Assembly (NCBI GenBank): GCA_013397795.1
Contig: VZTJ01005969.1
Span: 88,124-152,123 of the forward strand
Source of the DNA: Orthonyx spaldingii
Lineage: Eukaryota > Chordata > Aves > Passeriformes > Orthonychidae
Reading direction: 5' to 3'
Length of the DNA: 64,000 nucleotides
Positions within the stretch are counted from its first letter, which is position 1; the number at the start of each line of letters is the position of its first letter. Shown here piece by piece: positions 12,801-22,776 of the stretch. Both the position numbers and the translations under genes were made by a program. The notes under the pieces were generated by a model. The model saw nothing but the letters and a program-made list of their open reading frames with translations, ran no database searches and was not told the origin of the DNA.

Positions 12801-15800
12801 TGCTGTAATTAAGCAAGGTGAGGCAATGGCAGACCTTTATGAGGCTGTGCTGCAAGTGTTTGTTGTGACCAATAGGGAAAAAAACAAGGAGAATTAATTT
12901 TTGTAGCACTTTACTTCTAGAAGAGCCATCAAAGGGGGCATATGTTGTCTTTCAAGAAATGTTGGTTTCTCCTTGCTCAGACAATGCTTTTCAAAGAAAA
13001 AGAAATAATTCTTTCTTCAGCTGGGGTAGTAGTCATATCATGGATCATTTTGGGTACTTAGTACATTTGTTTTTAACCTGTTTTGTTATTTTTGTTGTTT
13101 TTAAACAAGAATTTGGAACTCATATAAATTAGCTACAAGAGAGTCTCAGAGGTTTTTTTTTTCCTTGATACATCAGGGATCCCTTTCCAGTCACAGAAGC
13201 ATTCAAGTTATGGAGTTCAACACTGAAGTGCAGACTCAAAACATGTAAACTGAGTCCTTTCAAAGCAACTTGAAAGCAGATACACTTTTCCCCTGCCCTT
13301 CTTTACCCACACTTCTCATCAAAAAATGATGTTTTCCTAGAATGTTTATTTTTTTATAGCTGCCTGAAAATCCTCATGAACATTTCCAGTTTCTAAGTGC
13401 TGAAGCTGACTAAAAATCTTTTGCTTCTTAGACTCTGACAGTTGAAGACTAGAAATCATACAGATAAGAGGCTTTTCTCTAGAATATGCCTTGCTTTATT
13501 AACCTTCCTGTTCAGCAAGAAAATTTTCTGCCGAAATACATTACAGTTCTTAATTTCTCTTTACACTGATACAGTCAAGAAACTAAGCATTCTGAACAAA
13601 GGACATTCCCAATCTAAAAGCAGCATCATTAAGCTGTTGCTGGTGTCACAGATGTGCTCCAAAATGTCACCTGTGAAAGAGGAGAGCAGCAACATTGCAG
13701 GGCAGCCGCATTGAATGAAAGGTCTTCCTTTTTTTCTAGCTTGGAGTATGGTTCTTCTGGGATTACTGTTATTGATACCTCGTCAGACCATGCATAATAT
13801 TCTTAAATGAGAAATCTGTTCAGTGTTTCTCGTTACCTTTCCTCTCCTTTTTAAGCTGACATGTTTTCACTTTGCAGCACAGCAGATTTGATACAACATA
13901 GTGTAAACAAAAGTAACTGTTTGGTAGCCTTAGAAACCAATGAGCATCTATTTTATAGAGATATTTCAGAAGTTGCTAGTGTCTGTAGAAGAGGAATAGT
14001 ACTTTTAGAAGTAAGTGCATGCTGAAGTAAAGAAAAGGCCTAAAAATATATGTCAGTAATTTTTATCAGTGTGGAAATTGCTTTATTTGCCCTGAAATCA
14101 TTAAACATACAGAACACTATGGAATCAATGAGAAATGAGCTTTGCAATAACCCTCAGTTCTTTTTTGTATGCAAACATTCTTGTCTTCCCAATCAAGTGA
14201 ATGGTTTCCTTTGAATATAGTTTAAATACCATTTGAAACTGTGGAACATGTGAATGTATGCTGCAAATATGTATTTTCTTAACTGGCTGATGTATTTGAA
14301 CTTAAAAGCAAAATATCTCCATTCTCTCCTTTCAAGAATGCCTTTGCTCCAGCAGTACCTACAAGTGTACTCTCTGGTGCTGTCTAGTATTTATTTAAAT
14401 TTCAGGGTATCTATGGGTAATAGATCAATGTAGTCATTGGCTTTGATATAAAGGTATTAAAAACAAAGGGAGAGCAAAAGACCTATGACCTCTCAAAATC
14501 TTTCCCCTCTTTCATTACAGCTTGTAACGTTTGGTACTTGAATTCAGTGGAGATGGAGTCCCTCACAGGCTACCAGGCAGTACAGAAAGCCCTGAGCCTG
14601 ACGCTGATGCAAGATCCGTCTCCTGTCTCAACTGTTGTCCATTTCAAGGTGTCTGCTCAGGGAATCACACTGACTGATAATCAAAGAAAGTAAGCAAAAG
14701 AAGGATGGGAAGAAAATATGTGACCCTGTTCCCATCAGGTGTTGGCCACTGTTGATTTGATGTTCCTAGTTATATTTTGCAATCTCTGTGTCAGAGGATA
14801 CTAGGATTATAGGAATGGTGGTAACTGTGTAAACTGGCTACAGTCAAGGCAAGTATATTTTTTAAGCTATGGACTTTATTTCCACATGGCATATTTACTT
14901 CTGGAAGGTAATGACTTTGACATGACATTTTTTGTTATTTCTTAGAAAAAGGGAAAGTAATGGCTTTGCTAGCATTTGCTATTGAACCTATTCAGTGAAA
15001 TAATATATCTTCATGATGTCTTTCACCAGTATCACTGAACAGAGATGATGTAAGCAGATCATCTGCATCTTCAGGATTTGAAACAGTGTTTTGGATAGCT
15101 TGTAAAGAACTATGATAAAAAGTTAATTTATACTTTGTTATAAGTACTAGTTAGGCTACCACAAGCTCTTTCAATTAGAAAAATGACAATAACAAAGAAA
15201 GGACAACAGGAATGTGTAGCAATGGGGAACAAAGACACAGACCTCCTTGTATGTCCAGAGAAGATCCATTGATCCACATAAAAAAATTGAGCCCTTTTTA
15301 TACTCTCAACTTCCACCGAACTTAACAGAACTTAACTGAAATCTAACCGAACTTAACTGAAACCTAACAGAAAAAGGCTCTTATTGGCTGCCCTCAGCTG
15401 CGGTTCCATTGTCCACGCGTCCCTTTATCCAATCAGCTTTCTGTTCATACGGTGTCCATGCGTCTCCCCAGCCAGTCACAGCCTCACTCTGAACCATCTC
15501 TCAGCCGACTCTCACCTGACTCTGAACCGTCTCTCATCTCTCAACCGACTCAACTGTCTGACCCACAGCTGAGCCCTTTCCCAGAGTGCCTTTGGCGAGC
15601 ATAAATTCAACAAAGATATCTTGTTTCCCACAGGAATTCATTATAGGTTAAAAAAGAGAAGTGCCAGATTTCTTAATGCTATGGGGTTTGCAATCATTTA
15701 TAGCAGATGGCAGAACCTTTAATTGTAATGCCTAGGAGTGTGAATATTTTGAAACGTAATGTTATCAAATTATTCACAAGTTCCACAAAGTTGTCTGTCC

Positions 15801-17457
15801 CACTAAAATAGTATCTAAATGGCCAGTTTTTAGAAAAAATTGCGTTTCATACTCCCAGTCCATTTTCTTAGCTTGAGTCAGTTTTCCTTTGGTTCAAAAT
15901 CTTGCTGTTAATGTTTTAAATACGTATTTATTTAGTTGGAGCAGTTCAGGTGGCTTTCAAAGTTACTCAGAGATAGCAAAGGGAATATATTGTCTTTATT
16001 AAATTAAGACTAAATATAATTTATTTTTCAGATTTGTTTATTATTTAGAATTCTAAGCATCTTTACTGTTTCTGAAATTTGTTCTATTTCTTCCTATCCA
16101 GACTCTTTTTTCGGCGCCATTATTCAGTCAACACTGTTCTTTTCTGTGCTTTGGATCCACAGGACAGAAAGTAAGTATGACAAGTAGTACTTTTAATATG
16201 TTATTTGTATTGTTGATCTACCAAAAAACCCCAATAAACAAATCAAAACTAACATAGGTTTCATTTATATTTCTCCATTTTCTGTTTTTTTACTGCTTTC
16301 TTTATGGACAAGGTGGATGAAAGATGGCCTTTCTGCAAAGTAAGTGGAGTCTCAGTCTCTTCTAACTGAATGTTTCAGGAATATGATTAAAGTGATCAGT
16401 TTCTTGGTATTCTAAATTACTTTTGTGTGAAATGTGGAAGGCAGCTGTTCAGAGACAAAAGTCTCTCAGGCCTCTGTAATTAGACTTTGGTTACTTCATC
16501 TATACCTCTGCAAGTTGGGGCCTAATTATGTGATGGCTGATGGTGGGATGTCTGGAGCCACAGCTGGCATGGTTTATTTAGATTTCAGATCTGTGATTTG
16601 ACTATGGTTTCAGAAGTTAGAGCTATTTGCCTCTCAGTTTTGTGTTCCACCTGTCCAGCAAGACTTAACACAAGCTTTTCTCACTTAGACTGATAGCTTT
16701 CAAAAAAAATCCCTGCCCCAGTACACACTCCCAGTAATATTAGCATGTGGCATAAATACATGATTACCTGTGGATTTTCAAAGTGTTTTCTGTTGAAGGC
16801 AAATGTTGTTGTGGCCTTTTAATCAAAAGAAGTAACTTAAACAGAGAGGCTCAGCACTTGTTTCTGGAAAGGAACAGAAATAGATCGCTTAAATCCTTTT
16901 TCCAATACTCTGTCCACCAATATACGTGGCACTCAAAAACCTCTCTTTGGGCAATTCCTGACAGACCACACCACACCACACCACACCACATGCCCCCCAA
17001 AATAGGTAAGAGAACAGCAGTATTGAATCAGATTAAATATATCTCCAGGGTCAGCAGCATGTGTCTGACAGCAAACAGTACAGGATGCTGTACAGACAGA
17101 GAAGAAGGAAGGGGACCATCTCCTTCCTCTGATTCTCTCCTGAGATGGCTGGTCTGTCTGGACCACTGTGTTTAGCAGTCACATGGATCCTTGTCCATCA
17201 GAACAGAGAATTCTGCTTTGTGTGCTTGGTTTCTACAGTATCTTTTCTGTTTTATGAAGTGAGGCAATGCCTGTCTCTCAGTTCTCTGACATACTGATTG
17301 CTGCCCTTGCAGAGTGTTTGGGTTCATTGCCAGGAAGCAAGGCAGTGCCACAGACAACGTATGCCACCTCTTTGCAGAACATGATCCAGAACAACCTGCC
17401 AGTGCCATTGTGAACTTTGTATCAAAGGTCATGATTGGATCCCAGAAGAAGATCTGA
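3739..17457 (+). CDS. TNS3: Tensin-3, C-terminal SH2 and PTB domains (8 exons, 5'-partial)
   Basis: Tensins link the cytoplasmic tails of beta-integrins to actin at focal and fibrillar adhesions. The SH2 domain binds phosphotyrosine proteins and the PTB domain binds integrin NPxY motifs. Exons: 3739-3867, 6186-6281, 9713-9790, 11500-11577, 14521-14689, 16102-16170, 16313-16339, 17313-17457. All introns are GT-AG and the frame is unbroken, giving 262 residues plus a split first codon. Visible residues 14-23 ([10 protein letters not shown]) carry the SH2 phosphotyrosine-binding arginine. The PTB domain runs from about residue 128 ([15 protein letters not shown]) to the C-terminus. The end ([18 protein letters not shown], then VMIGSQKKI) matches TNS3 better than TNS1, whose end I recall as VMLNAGQKR. 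The N-terminal phosphatase-like, C2 and central regions are outside the window. No frameshift or premature stop is seen, so the gene looks functional. Confidence 0.93.
3868..6185. other. TNS3 intron a-b
   Basis: 2.3 kb of AT-rich intron between the two SH2 exons. No repeat, RNA gene or extra exon was recognised. Confidence 0.6.
6186..6281 (+). CDS. TNS3: TNS3 exon b: SH2 C-terminal half
   Basis: 96 bp with phase 2+31 codons+1. It encodes [16 protein letters not shown] and [11 protein letters not shown], the tensin SH2 stretch after the central sheet (HFLIE is a tensin signature). Acceptor 'caacacag' and donor 'gtaagt' are strong. Confidence 0.95.
6282..6717. other. TNS3 intron b-c, first part
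   Basis: Intron DNA with no recognised gene or repeat. Confidence 0.5.
6718..6800 (-). repeat. Possible degenerate ERVL-type LTR remnant
   Basis: 'gctgctcactca...' followed by a G-rich run, then 'agaaagcttatgggttgag', loosely follows the end of the avian ERVL-type LTRs found at 54043 and 58692 (minus orientation). It is short and diverged, so the call is tentative. Confidence 0.35.
6899..7364 (+). mobile_element. Solo LTR (family B, copy 1)
   Basis: About 466 bp running from TGTTGAGGGATA to CCTTAACA, with near-matching 5-bp flanks TCAGA (6894-6898) and TGAGA (7365-7369). It resembles 30322-30942 in the same orientation: 'cagtgcaggtagctgggtttgcaagc' versus 'cagtgcaggcagctcagtg' at the start, and 'gaatggtcacac...tttccttaac' at the end. 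A TATA-like TTTAAATAA lies near 7002. It is sense relative to TNS3, inside the intron before exon c. Confidence 0.65.
7365..8093. other. TNS3 intron b-c: GC-richer unclassified block
   Basis: 7440-7860 is clearly more GC-rich than the surrounding intron and opens with a perfect 12-bp-stem hairpin (7443-7470). Pyrimidine-rich phrases such as 'catctccttctcctcctcctc' recall the antisense reading of avian LTRs, but I could not assign a family. Confidence 0.35.
7443..7470. repeat. Perfect 12-bp inverted repeat with 4-nt loop
   Basis: CCTCACACCCAC (7443-7454), loop TGCT, then GTGGGTGTGAGG (7459-7470). The arms are exact reverse complements and GC-rich, so a stable hairpin is expected in DNA or in the intronic RNA. 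Confidence 0.85.
8094..8779 (-). mobile_element. Solo LTR with perfect 5-bp target duplication
   Basis: 686 bp bounded by TG...CA and flanked by an exact CAGCC duplication (8089-8093 and 8780-8784). On the minus strand it begins TGTCCTAGGTTACA. It has a TATA-type box (complement of 8721-8727) and an AATAAA signal (complement of 8170-8175), the expected order of promoter then polyadenylation signal. A loose internal repeat of 'gtggttgcagtc' type units occupies 8262-8345. It is antisense to TNS3. Confidence 0.85.
8780..9712. other. TNS3 intron b-c, last part
   Basis: AT-rich intron without a recognised repeat, ending at the acceptor before exon c. Confidence 0.55.
9713..9790 (+). CDS. TNS3: TNS3 exon c: end of SH2 domain
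   Basis: 78 bp with phase 2+25+1. It encodes [20 protein letters not shown], the SH2 alphaB helix (LVYQHS) and the tensin-specific PLALPCKL block that closes the domain. Acceptor 'gaccacag', donor 'gtatgc'. Confidence 0.95.
9791..11499. other. TNS3 intron c-d
   Basis: 1.7 kb AT-rich intron. No gene or repeat recognised. Confidence 0.6.
11500..11577 (+). CDS. TNS3: TNS3 exon d: SH2-PTB linker
   Basis: 78 bp with phase 2+25+1. It encodes the linker [20 protein letters not shown] and LLKQGA between SH2 and PTB. The donor, 'gtctgt' at 11578, is weak. A GGT two codons upstream could act as a competing donor but would break the frame, so 11577 is chosen because it joins in phase to the next exon. 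Confidence 0.93.
11578..14520. other. TNS3 intron d-e, with an unclassified GC-richer segment
   Basis: 2.9 kb intron. The part from about 12130 to 12720 is richer in G+C than its surroundings and has a complementary AATAAA near 12189. It may be an old LTR in minus orientation, but no boundaries or second copy could be found. The rest is ordinary AT-rich intron. Confidence 0.4.
14521..14689 (+). CDS. TNS3: TNS3 exon e: first half of PTB domain
   Basis: 169 bp with phase 2+55+2, the longest exon seen. It encodes [15 protein letters not shown], a central helix ([11 protein letters not shown]) and [18 protein letters not shown], the highly conserved PTB beta strands of tensins. Acceptor 'cattacag', donor 'gtaagc'. 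Confidence 0.96.
15213..15630 (-). mobile_element. Solo LTR with perfect 6-bp target duplication
   Basis: 418 bp running TGTGTAGCAATG to TTGTTTCCCA, flanked by an exact CAGGAA duplication (15207-15212 and 15631-15636). Six-base duplications are typical of ERVK-like and related avian elements. On the minus strand it has a CCAAT box (complement of 'attgg' near 15383) and TATAAAAA (complement of 15295-15302), so it is oriented antisense to TNS3. Two sets of short direct repeats occupy its U3: gaacttaac-type units at 15317-15370 and ctctgaacc/ctctca-type units at 15486-15552. It lies in the intron between the first two PTB exons. Confidence 0.88.
16102..16170 (+). CDS. TNS3: TNS3 exon f: PTB middle
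   Basis: 69 bp with phase 1+22+2. It encodes [20 protein letters not shown] followed by DRK, the RRHY strand of the PTB fold. Acceptor 'ctatccag', donor 'gtaagt'. Confidence 0.96.
16313..16339 (+). CDS. TNS3: TNS3 exon g: 27-bp microexon in PTB domain
   Basis: Only 27 bp, with phase 1+8+2, encoding WMKDGLSA between DRK and KVFGF. The acceptor is 'ggacaag' and the donor a consensus 'gtaagt'. The residues fill exactly the WxKDGxSxK position expected in tensins, and both flanking exons need this phase, so the tiny exon is well supported. Its length is a multiple of three, so skipping would remove nine residues in frame. Confidence 0.92.
16340..17312. other. TNS3 intron g-terminal
   Basis: About 1 kb intron containing a short pentanucleotide microsatellite at 16966-16990 and otherwise no recognised element. 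Confidence 0.55.
16966..16990. repeat. (CCACA)n microsatellite
   Basis: About five tandem CCACA units in the last TNS3 intron. Confidence 0.85.
17313..17457 (+). CDS. TNS3: TNS3 terminal coding exon
   Basis: The coding part is 145 bp (1+48 codons including TGA at 17455-17457). It encodes [38 protein letters not shown] and VMIGSQKKI, the last PTB strand and C-terminal helix. Acceptor 'cccttgcag'. The C-terminal tail is the main reason for calling TNS3. Confidence 0.96.
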
Positions 17458-18723
17458 TGCCTTTCCATCCTTGATTCAGAGCTCTTCACTCACTTCACCG
17501 AAGAAAATCACTGTGAGAGGGAGAAAGGCTATTCAGCAACGTCTGAATATTGTCATTCCCAATAAGGAAAATCCAATAAGGATGATCTGTGTATTGTGTT
17601 TGTGAGAGCTCAGGCTTTTATTTCAAGATGCCTCACAAAGCATTATTTCCTTGTTTTTATATCAGAGGACAAAGCAAAAGAACCTGGGTACCACCCAAAC
17701 ACATGTAGCCCTTACCTGAATGAAGCATAAATGAAGAACTCTTCTCCTGATGGATTTCTAATATATCTTCACATGCTGTTTCTCATAATATATTGGAGCA
17801 GAAATGCTTACTATGTTGCATTACTTTTTTGTTCAGAAAATGTTTTGTAAAACCTCCACAAAGGCACTTGCCATGGTTGCATCAATGGTAGTTATAGGCC
17901 TTGCAAACATACTTGTAGGAGAATGATAATTTGAGGAAGACTACTTGTCTTTGTGATCAGTGATGAGAACTGAATGGAGAAAGGGGAAGATGTATGTGAA
18001 GAGAAGGTTTGTGCAAGTTGATTTCTGGTAAGAAAGGAGTGACAGTGTGGAATACTCAGGAAGATTGCTCTGTATTTAGTGTTAAGAAGGCTGAGCTGTT
18101 TTAGTTTGAAATTTTTCAATAGAGCAGAAGTCGCAGAACAAAAAAAAAGGTGTGAAAATCTATTTTGTAATTAGGAGGTTTTGTATTTTTTTTATGCAGG
18201 GAACTCAGCAGGGAAGATTAAGCATTTTAGTAATTACAGGATAAAAATGAGGAAAAAGCAAAGAGGAAGATTGTATAATTTATACATTTTTACATATGAC
18301 AGATTATTTATAGTGGATCTCAGATCTTGGTATGTCAGAGAGATAATTCTTAAACTAGACCATTGTTGAGCTTTGCCTCTTTAGCACTATTTTGTGTAAG
18401 TAAATGTGTGTGTAGCCTGTGCCTTGCTAGAGACAATATTTTTTTGGTATTTTGTCTTTTGTCTTACAGTGACAAGACACTTCCTATTTTCTGCCTCTGC
18501 AATACTGTTTTATTCTCCTACATTATATGTAATTATAGTTATGGATTCTTTTATCCCATTATTTTGCTGGAGTTTTGAGGATTTTTTTACCTTTTATCTG
18601 TGGGAACTATATTTGTTTTGTTACTCCTTGAGTTAGGGAATCTGAAAGTGAATGGAATTTATTTTGTTACTCTGTCCCACTTCTTGAGGGCATTTATGTA
18701 ATAATTTCTACATCTATCGCACT

Positions 18724-18731
18724 TGTACATA
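18724..18731 (+). promoter_or_regulatory. TNS3: Pumilio response element candidate
   Basis: TGTACATA fits the UGUANAUA consensus of Pumilio proteins, in the sense strand of the 3'UTR. Confidence 0.5.
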
Positions 18732-19218
18732 TCTCTTTATCTTTCTTAACGCATTGATACTTGAAATGCTATTGAAAGTGCTATTTAGCTTTACAGAAAA
18801 TTGATGCAGTAGTTTACAGTGGAAGCCAGCACAAGGAGAGTAGGCCACTGAGCTCTACTGCTGTGTAGTTCCCATTCGCTCAAAAAGAGCAGCACTAGAC
18901 CCCTGTATCAGAACCGATGGTTATAATGCAGATTTAGTGTGGCAAGCGCTGAAAATTTTCATTTCTTCTATTTCTTTTATGTGTGGCTCTCAACATTATG
19001 TTAATAACCTGAGGAGTAACATTCTGAATTTTGCATGTTGGTGCATGAGCCACTTCACCTACTTGTAGATTTTAATCATTTTATCTACCAATTTGAACTA
19101 CATTTGTCCTGTATAAAATATGGGGGTTTTTTAACAGCTCTCTTTGTATTTCCTGAAGTATTAGGACCATGTTAAACTTTATTCAGTGACCATAGCTGAA
19201 GTGTTACCAAATTAGTTA

Positions 19219-19238
19219 TGTAAATATCAATGTAAATA
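19219..19238 (+). promoter_or_regulatory. TNS3: Tandem pair of Pumilio response elements
   Basis: TGTAAATA occurs at 19219-19226 and again at 19231-19238, separated by only four bases. Both fit UGUANAUA exactly. Confidence 0.55.
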
Positions 19239-19729
19239 ACTTTATGCTTTTTAAAAGGAAGGTGATGAGGAAGAGAGAGAAAGAGGAAATATTTGAAGTT
19301 TAGTATATTTGGACCAGAAAGTGGTTTATTAGTAGCAGTGGGCATTGGATATGTGTAGAAGGGTAAAGCGATCCAAAGTGTGGTAGCTACCATTGAAGCA
19401 ACAAAGGCAAGTATCTCTGATTTGTAACATGTAATTCTGTTCTTTGGACACAGAGGTATACTACTTAAACAGTGTTTATGTACCATCCAAAAAAGAATGC
19501 AGTTCTTACTTCTAGCAGCTTTGCTCCTTTTATAAAATGTGAGAACAAGTTTTCTTTTAAGATTCTTTTGGTGTACAAAGATTCCAGTTGCCTAATCTCG
19601 TCACCCAGTTGGACCCCAGAGAATTTCTTCAGCTGACATCTCAAGTAGATTTAAGTCTCAATTAGATTTTAATCTGATGTTTTGTGAGCATTGAATTGAG
19701 AAGGATTTTTTACTATATTTTTTCACTTC

Positions 19730-19742
19730 TGTAGATAATAAA
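19730..19742 (+). promoter_or_regulatory. TNS3: Pumilio element abutting a polyadenylation signal
   Basis: TGTAGATA (19730-19737) shares its last base with AATAAA (19737-19742). The AATAAA is a possible proximal polyadenylation signal for TNS3. Confidence 0.5.
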
Positions 19743-19788
19743 TTTTAGTGTGTCTTCTTAGACACTAAGTGTTGGCCTTTGGGCTGAA

Positions 19789-19794
19789 AATAAA
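19789..19794 (+). promoter_or_regulatory. TNS3: Likely main TNS3 polyadenylation signal
   Basis: AATAAA followed within 10-25 bases by a T/GT-rich tract (19798-19818), the usual layout of a vertebrate cleavage and polyadenylation site. Confidence 0.7.
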
Positions 19795-19815
19795 ATGTCT
19801 TTTTTTCGTGTGTAT

Positions 19816-22056
19816 TGTCATTTCCATTCAGGATCATATTTTTTATTCCTTGTGCTTTCTTAAGGTCTGCTGAATTCAAAAGCATGAGGGATTGCATGCT
19901 GACACTCCCGGTGGTATTTTCTGGGAGTTTAGCTCTACTTGCTAAGTGGGGAAAAAAGAAGTTACCCTGTTTCTAAGGGAGATTTTCTCTTTTGCATTCC
20001 TTTGGATGGTATATTGCCATGTGTATTTGCTTTTTAATGAGTTAAAAAATGCACAAAGCAAGATAGTTCAGTATGTACCATTATGTAGTCTGTGTAGAAA
20101 AATATTCATGAAACTTACATGTTCATGGCAAATACAAGAATAATCTTTATATAGCACTTTCTTTCAAGATTTTTGGTAGATGTGTATATGCAATTTCATA
20201 ACTAATGGCAGCAAGTTGAGACATATATTTAGCCAGACTCCTGTTAATGTGATTAGTAAATATACTATAATCGTACAGTGTTAAACTACAAAAATGCTAG
20301 AAGCCATGTTTTTAATTAAATGGTTTCACTGTATCCAAGAGTATCATTAAACATTTAATGTTTCTTTCGTGGTTTTTCCTAGTAGTGAAAATTTTGACTC
20401 TTCTTGAAACTGTAAAGAAGCATCTAAAGGTCCTCAGTATTTAAATGAATGTTCTATAAATTCTTTGTATCATCATTTTCTCTGCTTTTCAGATACCACC
20501 TCTTTTAGATTATAATTAAATTACAAATGTGAAATTCCACCACACAATGTCATAGGGCAGTCTGTTCTGAATGAAAGTTATCTTCTGGCATTTAAAACCA
20601 GCTAATAAGCAAAACCTTCTTCATGAATTAAGAATAATTTGGGTGCTGGGGTTTAGTTTTAAGAAACATTTGAGATTTCTTTCAAGGACTTCACATGAGC
20701 CTGTGTTAGTGGTTGAAGTCAGTTAAAGCATATTATTTTCCTAGTTAGTCTGTAGTTATAATGGTATAAAAGTATCTATTACCTGCATTGCATATTTCAT
20801 TGTAAGAAGGAAGATATGATATCATCTTCTGAGATATTGTACCCATTTAACTGTGCCTTCACAGTACTTACACTGGAAAACCTTCCAGAGGGGAGTGAGA
20901 AATTTAACCCCTAGCTGCAATAGGTACAAAATCAGTGCGTCAGACACACAGTGAAGGTTGAGTTATATACATGCTTTATCAGGATTATTTCTGAGACTGA
21001 TAAACTCTGGTATGTCATGCTGATGCCTTTTCTATGAGGCATACACTGGCAGGAATTTTTCATTCAGTGTGCTTGACTGTCATTCACCACACACCATTGT
21101 GAGGTTTATGCATGGGTGTAAAGTGACAGTTACTCATGAAAAGTATTCGTCTTTTATTGGAATGAATTATAATGTGGAACAGATGACAAGGATGCAATAG
21201 TAAAATGGATCTTCTGTGTCAAGAGTCCAGTCTCTCCTTTTAAACTCTTGTCCTTGAACCTGGATGCCATTGTGTATGTGTGCTGCTGTTGGGTGCATTT
21301 TAAGGCTGCTCTGGAGTCTCCTTGGTCCAGTGGAAGAAAATCTGCTTTCAATATTCATCCTAGATATATTCACAACTAGTTTATATGCAGTTGTTCTTAT
21401 TCCAGTATTCTCTTAGTATGAATAACTGTTCTCTCCGTGAGATGTTTATAGCAAGAGATCTGCTGCCCCTTGCATCCCTCAGTCTTCTTTTGGCAAGGCT
21501 AAACACGTCAGTACTTCACTTTCATGTGTTTTTGTCTTTGAAAGGCTGTTTTTTGTCAGTTATATAATTTCTTTGGAGAGACCTTTAAGTACACAGCCAG
21601 GCTCTTAAAAAAGGGGGCAGAAGCTCCTACCTTGTAATTTTTAAAATGTTTATATTAGAAAACTCTTGGAACAAGAAAACTTGGCCCACCAGATGGGCAG
21701 AGTAAACCTTGTCTGCTGCTGCTGTTGATACCTAGCATAAAGGTTACAGTAGTGTAAACTATATCAGGCAGTGTGGGCAAAGGAAATTACAAGGGGAAAT
21801 AGCTAAAGAAGTTCTTAAAAGCCAAAGTCAGCAATAGGAAGCTTTCAGGAGACTGAGCACATCTGACAAACTACCAAGAGGGCAAAAGGAGGGGAGCTTT
21901 TTAGACAATTAAAGGATCTTGCTGAATAACTGAGAAGGGATTTGCATTACATGTCACTACAAGGGATATCAAACCAGAAGTATTCTCTTCCTTTGAAGAC
22001 ATTTAGTGTCTCATAAAGCACAAATGTTTGGGACAGTTTTAATGTACTATTTGCAG
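19816..22056. other. Intergenic, no recognised feature
   Basis: AT-rich DNA downstream of TNS3. No exon, RNA gene or repeat was recognised. Confidence 0.5.
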
Positions 22057-22776
22057 AATCACGGACTGGTTGAGGGTGGAAGGGACCTAAGGAGATCATC
22101 TAGTCCAACTCCATTGTTTAAAGAGGGACATCTAGAGCCATTTGCTGAAACAGCTTGATTTCACCAGGGGTAGAATCTCCATGGTCTCCCTGGTCAATCT
22201 GGTAGTTCTTAGTCACCCTCACAGTGTTTCCTGGTATTCAGAGGTAACTTCCTGAGTTTCAGTTTGTGCAAATCACCTCTTGTCCTGTTATGGGGCACCA
22301 CTGGAAAGAGCCTAGCACCCTCCCTGTATTTATACACATTAATAAGCTCCCCTGAGCCTTCTTCGCCAGGCTGCACAGCTTCCTCAGCCTCAGTTTTGTG
22401 TCATTGACAAACTCACTGAGGATACACTCTGCCTGATCATCCATCCAGATCATCGATTAACATGTTATACAGGACCGGACCCAGTATGGACCCCTGGGGT
22501 AGATCACTAGTTACTGGCCTCCAACTAGACCATGCACTGCTCATCAGCACTGTCAGTGCCTAGCTATGTAGGCAGTTTTCGATCCACTTTACTGTCTGCT
22601 CATCTATCCCCTGCATCAACAGCTTGTCTATGAGGGTGTTATCCAAGACCGTATTAAATGCCATACTGAAGTCCAGGAAGACAATATCCACTGCTTTCCC
22701 TTGAGCCAAGCCAGTCATTTCATCACAGAAGGTTGATCAATGATGACTTCCCCTTAATGAAGCCATGCTGACTCCA
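22057..22776 (-). repeat. CR1 LINE, antisense, 5'-truncated
   Basis: It begins on the + strand with the reversed CR1 end ('agaatcacggactgg', 'tggaagggacctaagg', 'atcatctagtccaac') and continues into reversed coding sequence near 'atgccatactgaagtccagg', as in avian CR1 antisense copies. It stops abruptly at 'aagccatgctgact', where a second CR1 in the opposite orientation starts. Confidence 0.9.

Larger units (their letters stand above)
17458..19815 (+). other. TNS3: TNS3 3' untranslated region
   Basis: It follows the TGA directly and runs to shortly after the AATAAA at 19789, giving about 2.35 kb, in line with the long 3'UTR I recall for TNS3 in other vertebrates. It contains no recognised transposable element, unlike the DNA on both sides, and has four Pumilio-type UGUANAUA octamers. 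The end is inferred from signals, not from transcript data. Confidence 0.7.

Noticed and set aside
16783..17175. 130-codon frame in the last TNS3 intron
   Set aside because: It crosses a microsatellite and intron sequence, with no conservation signal and no splice context.
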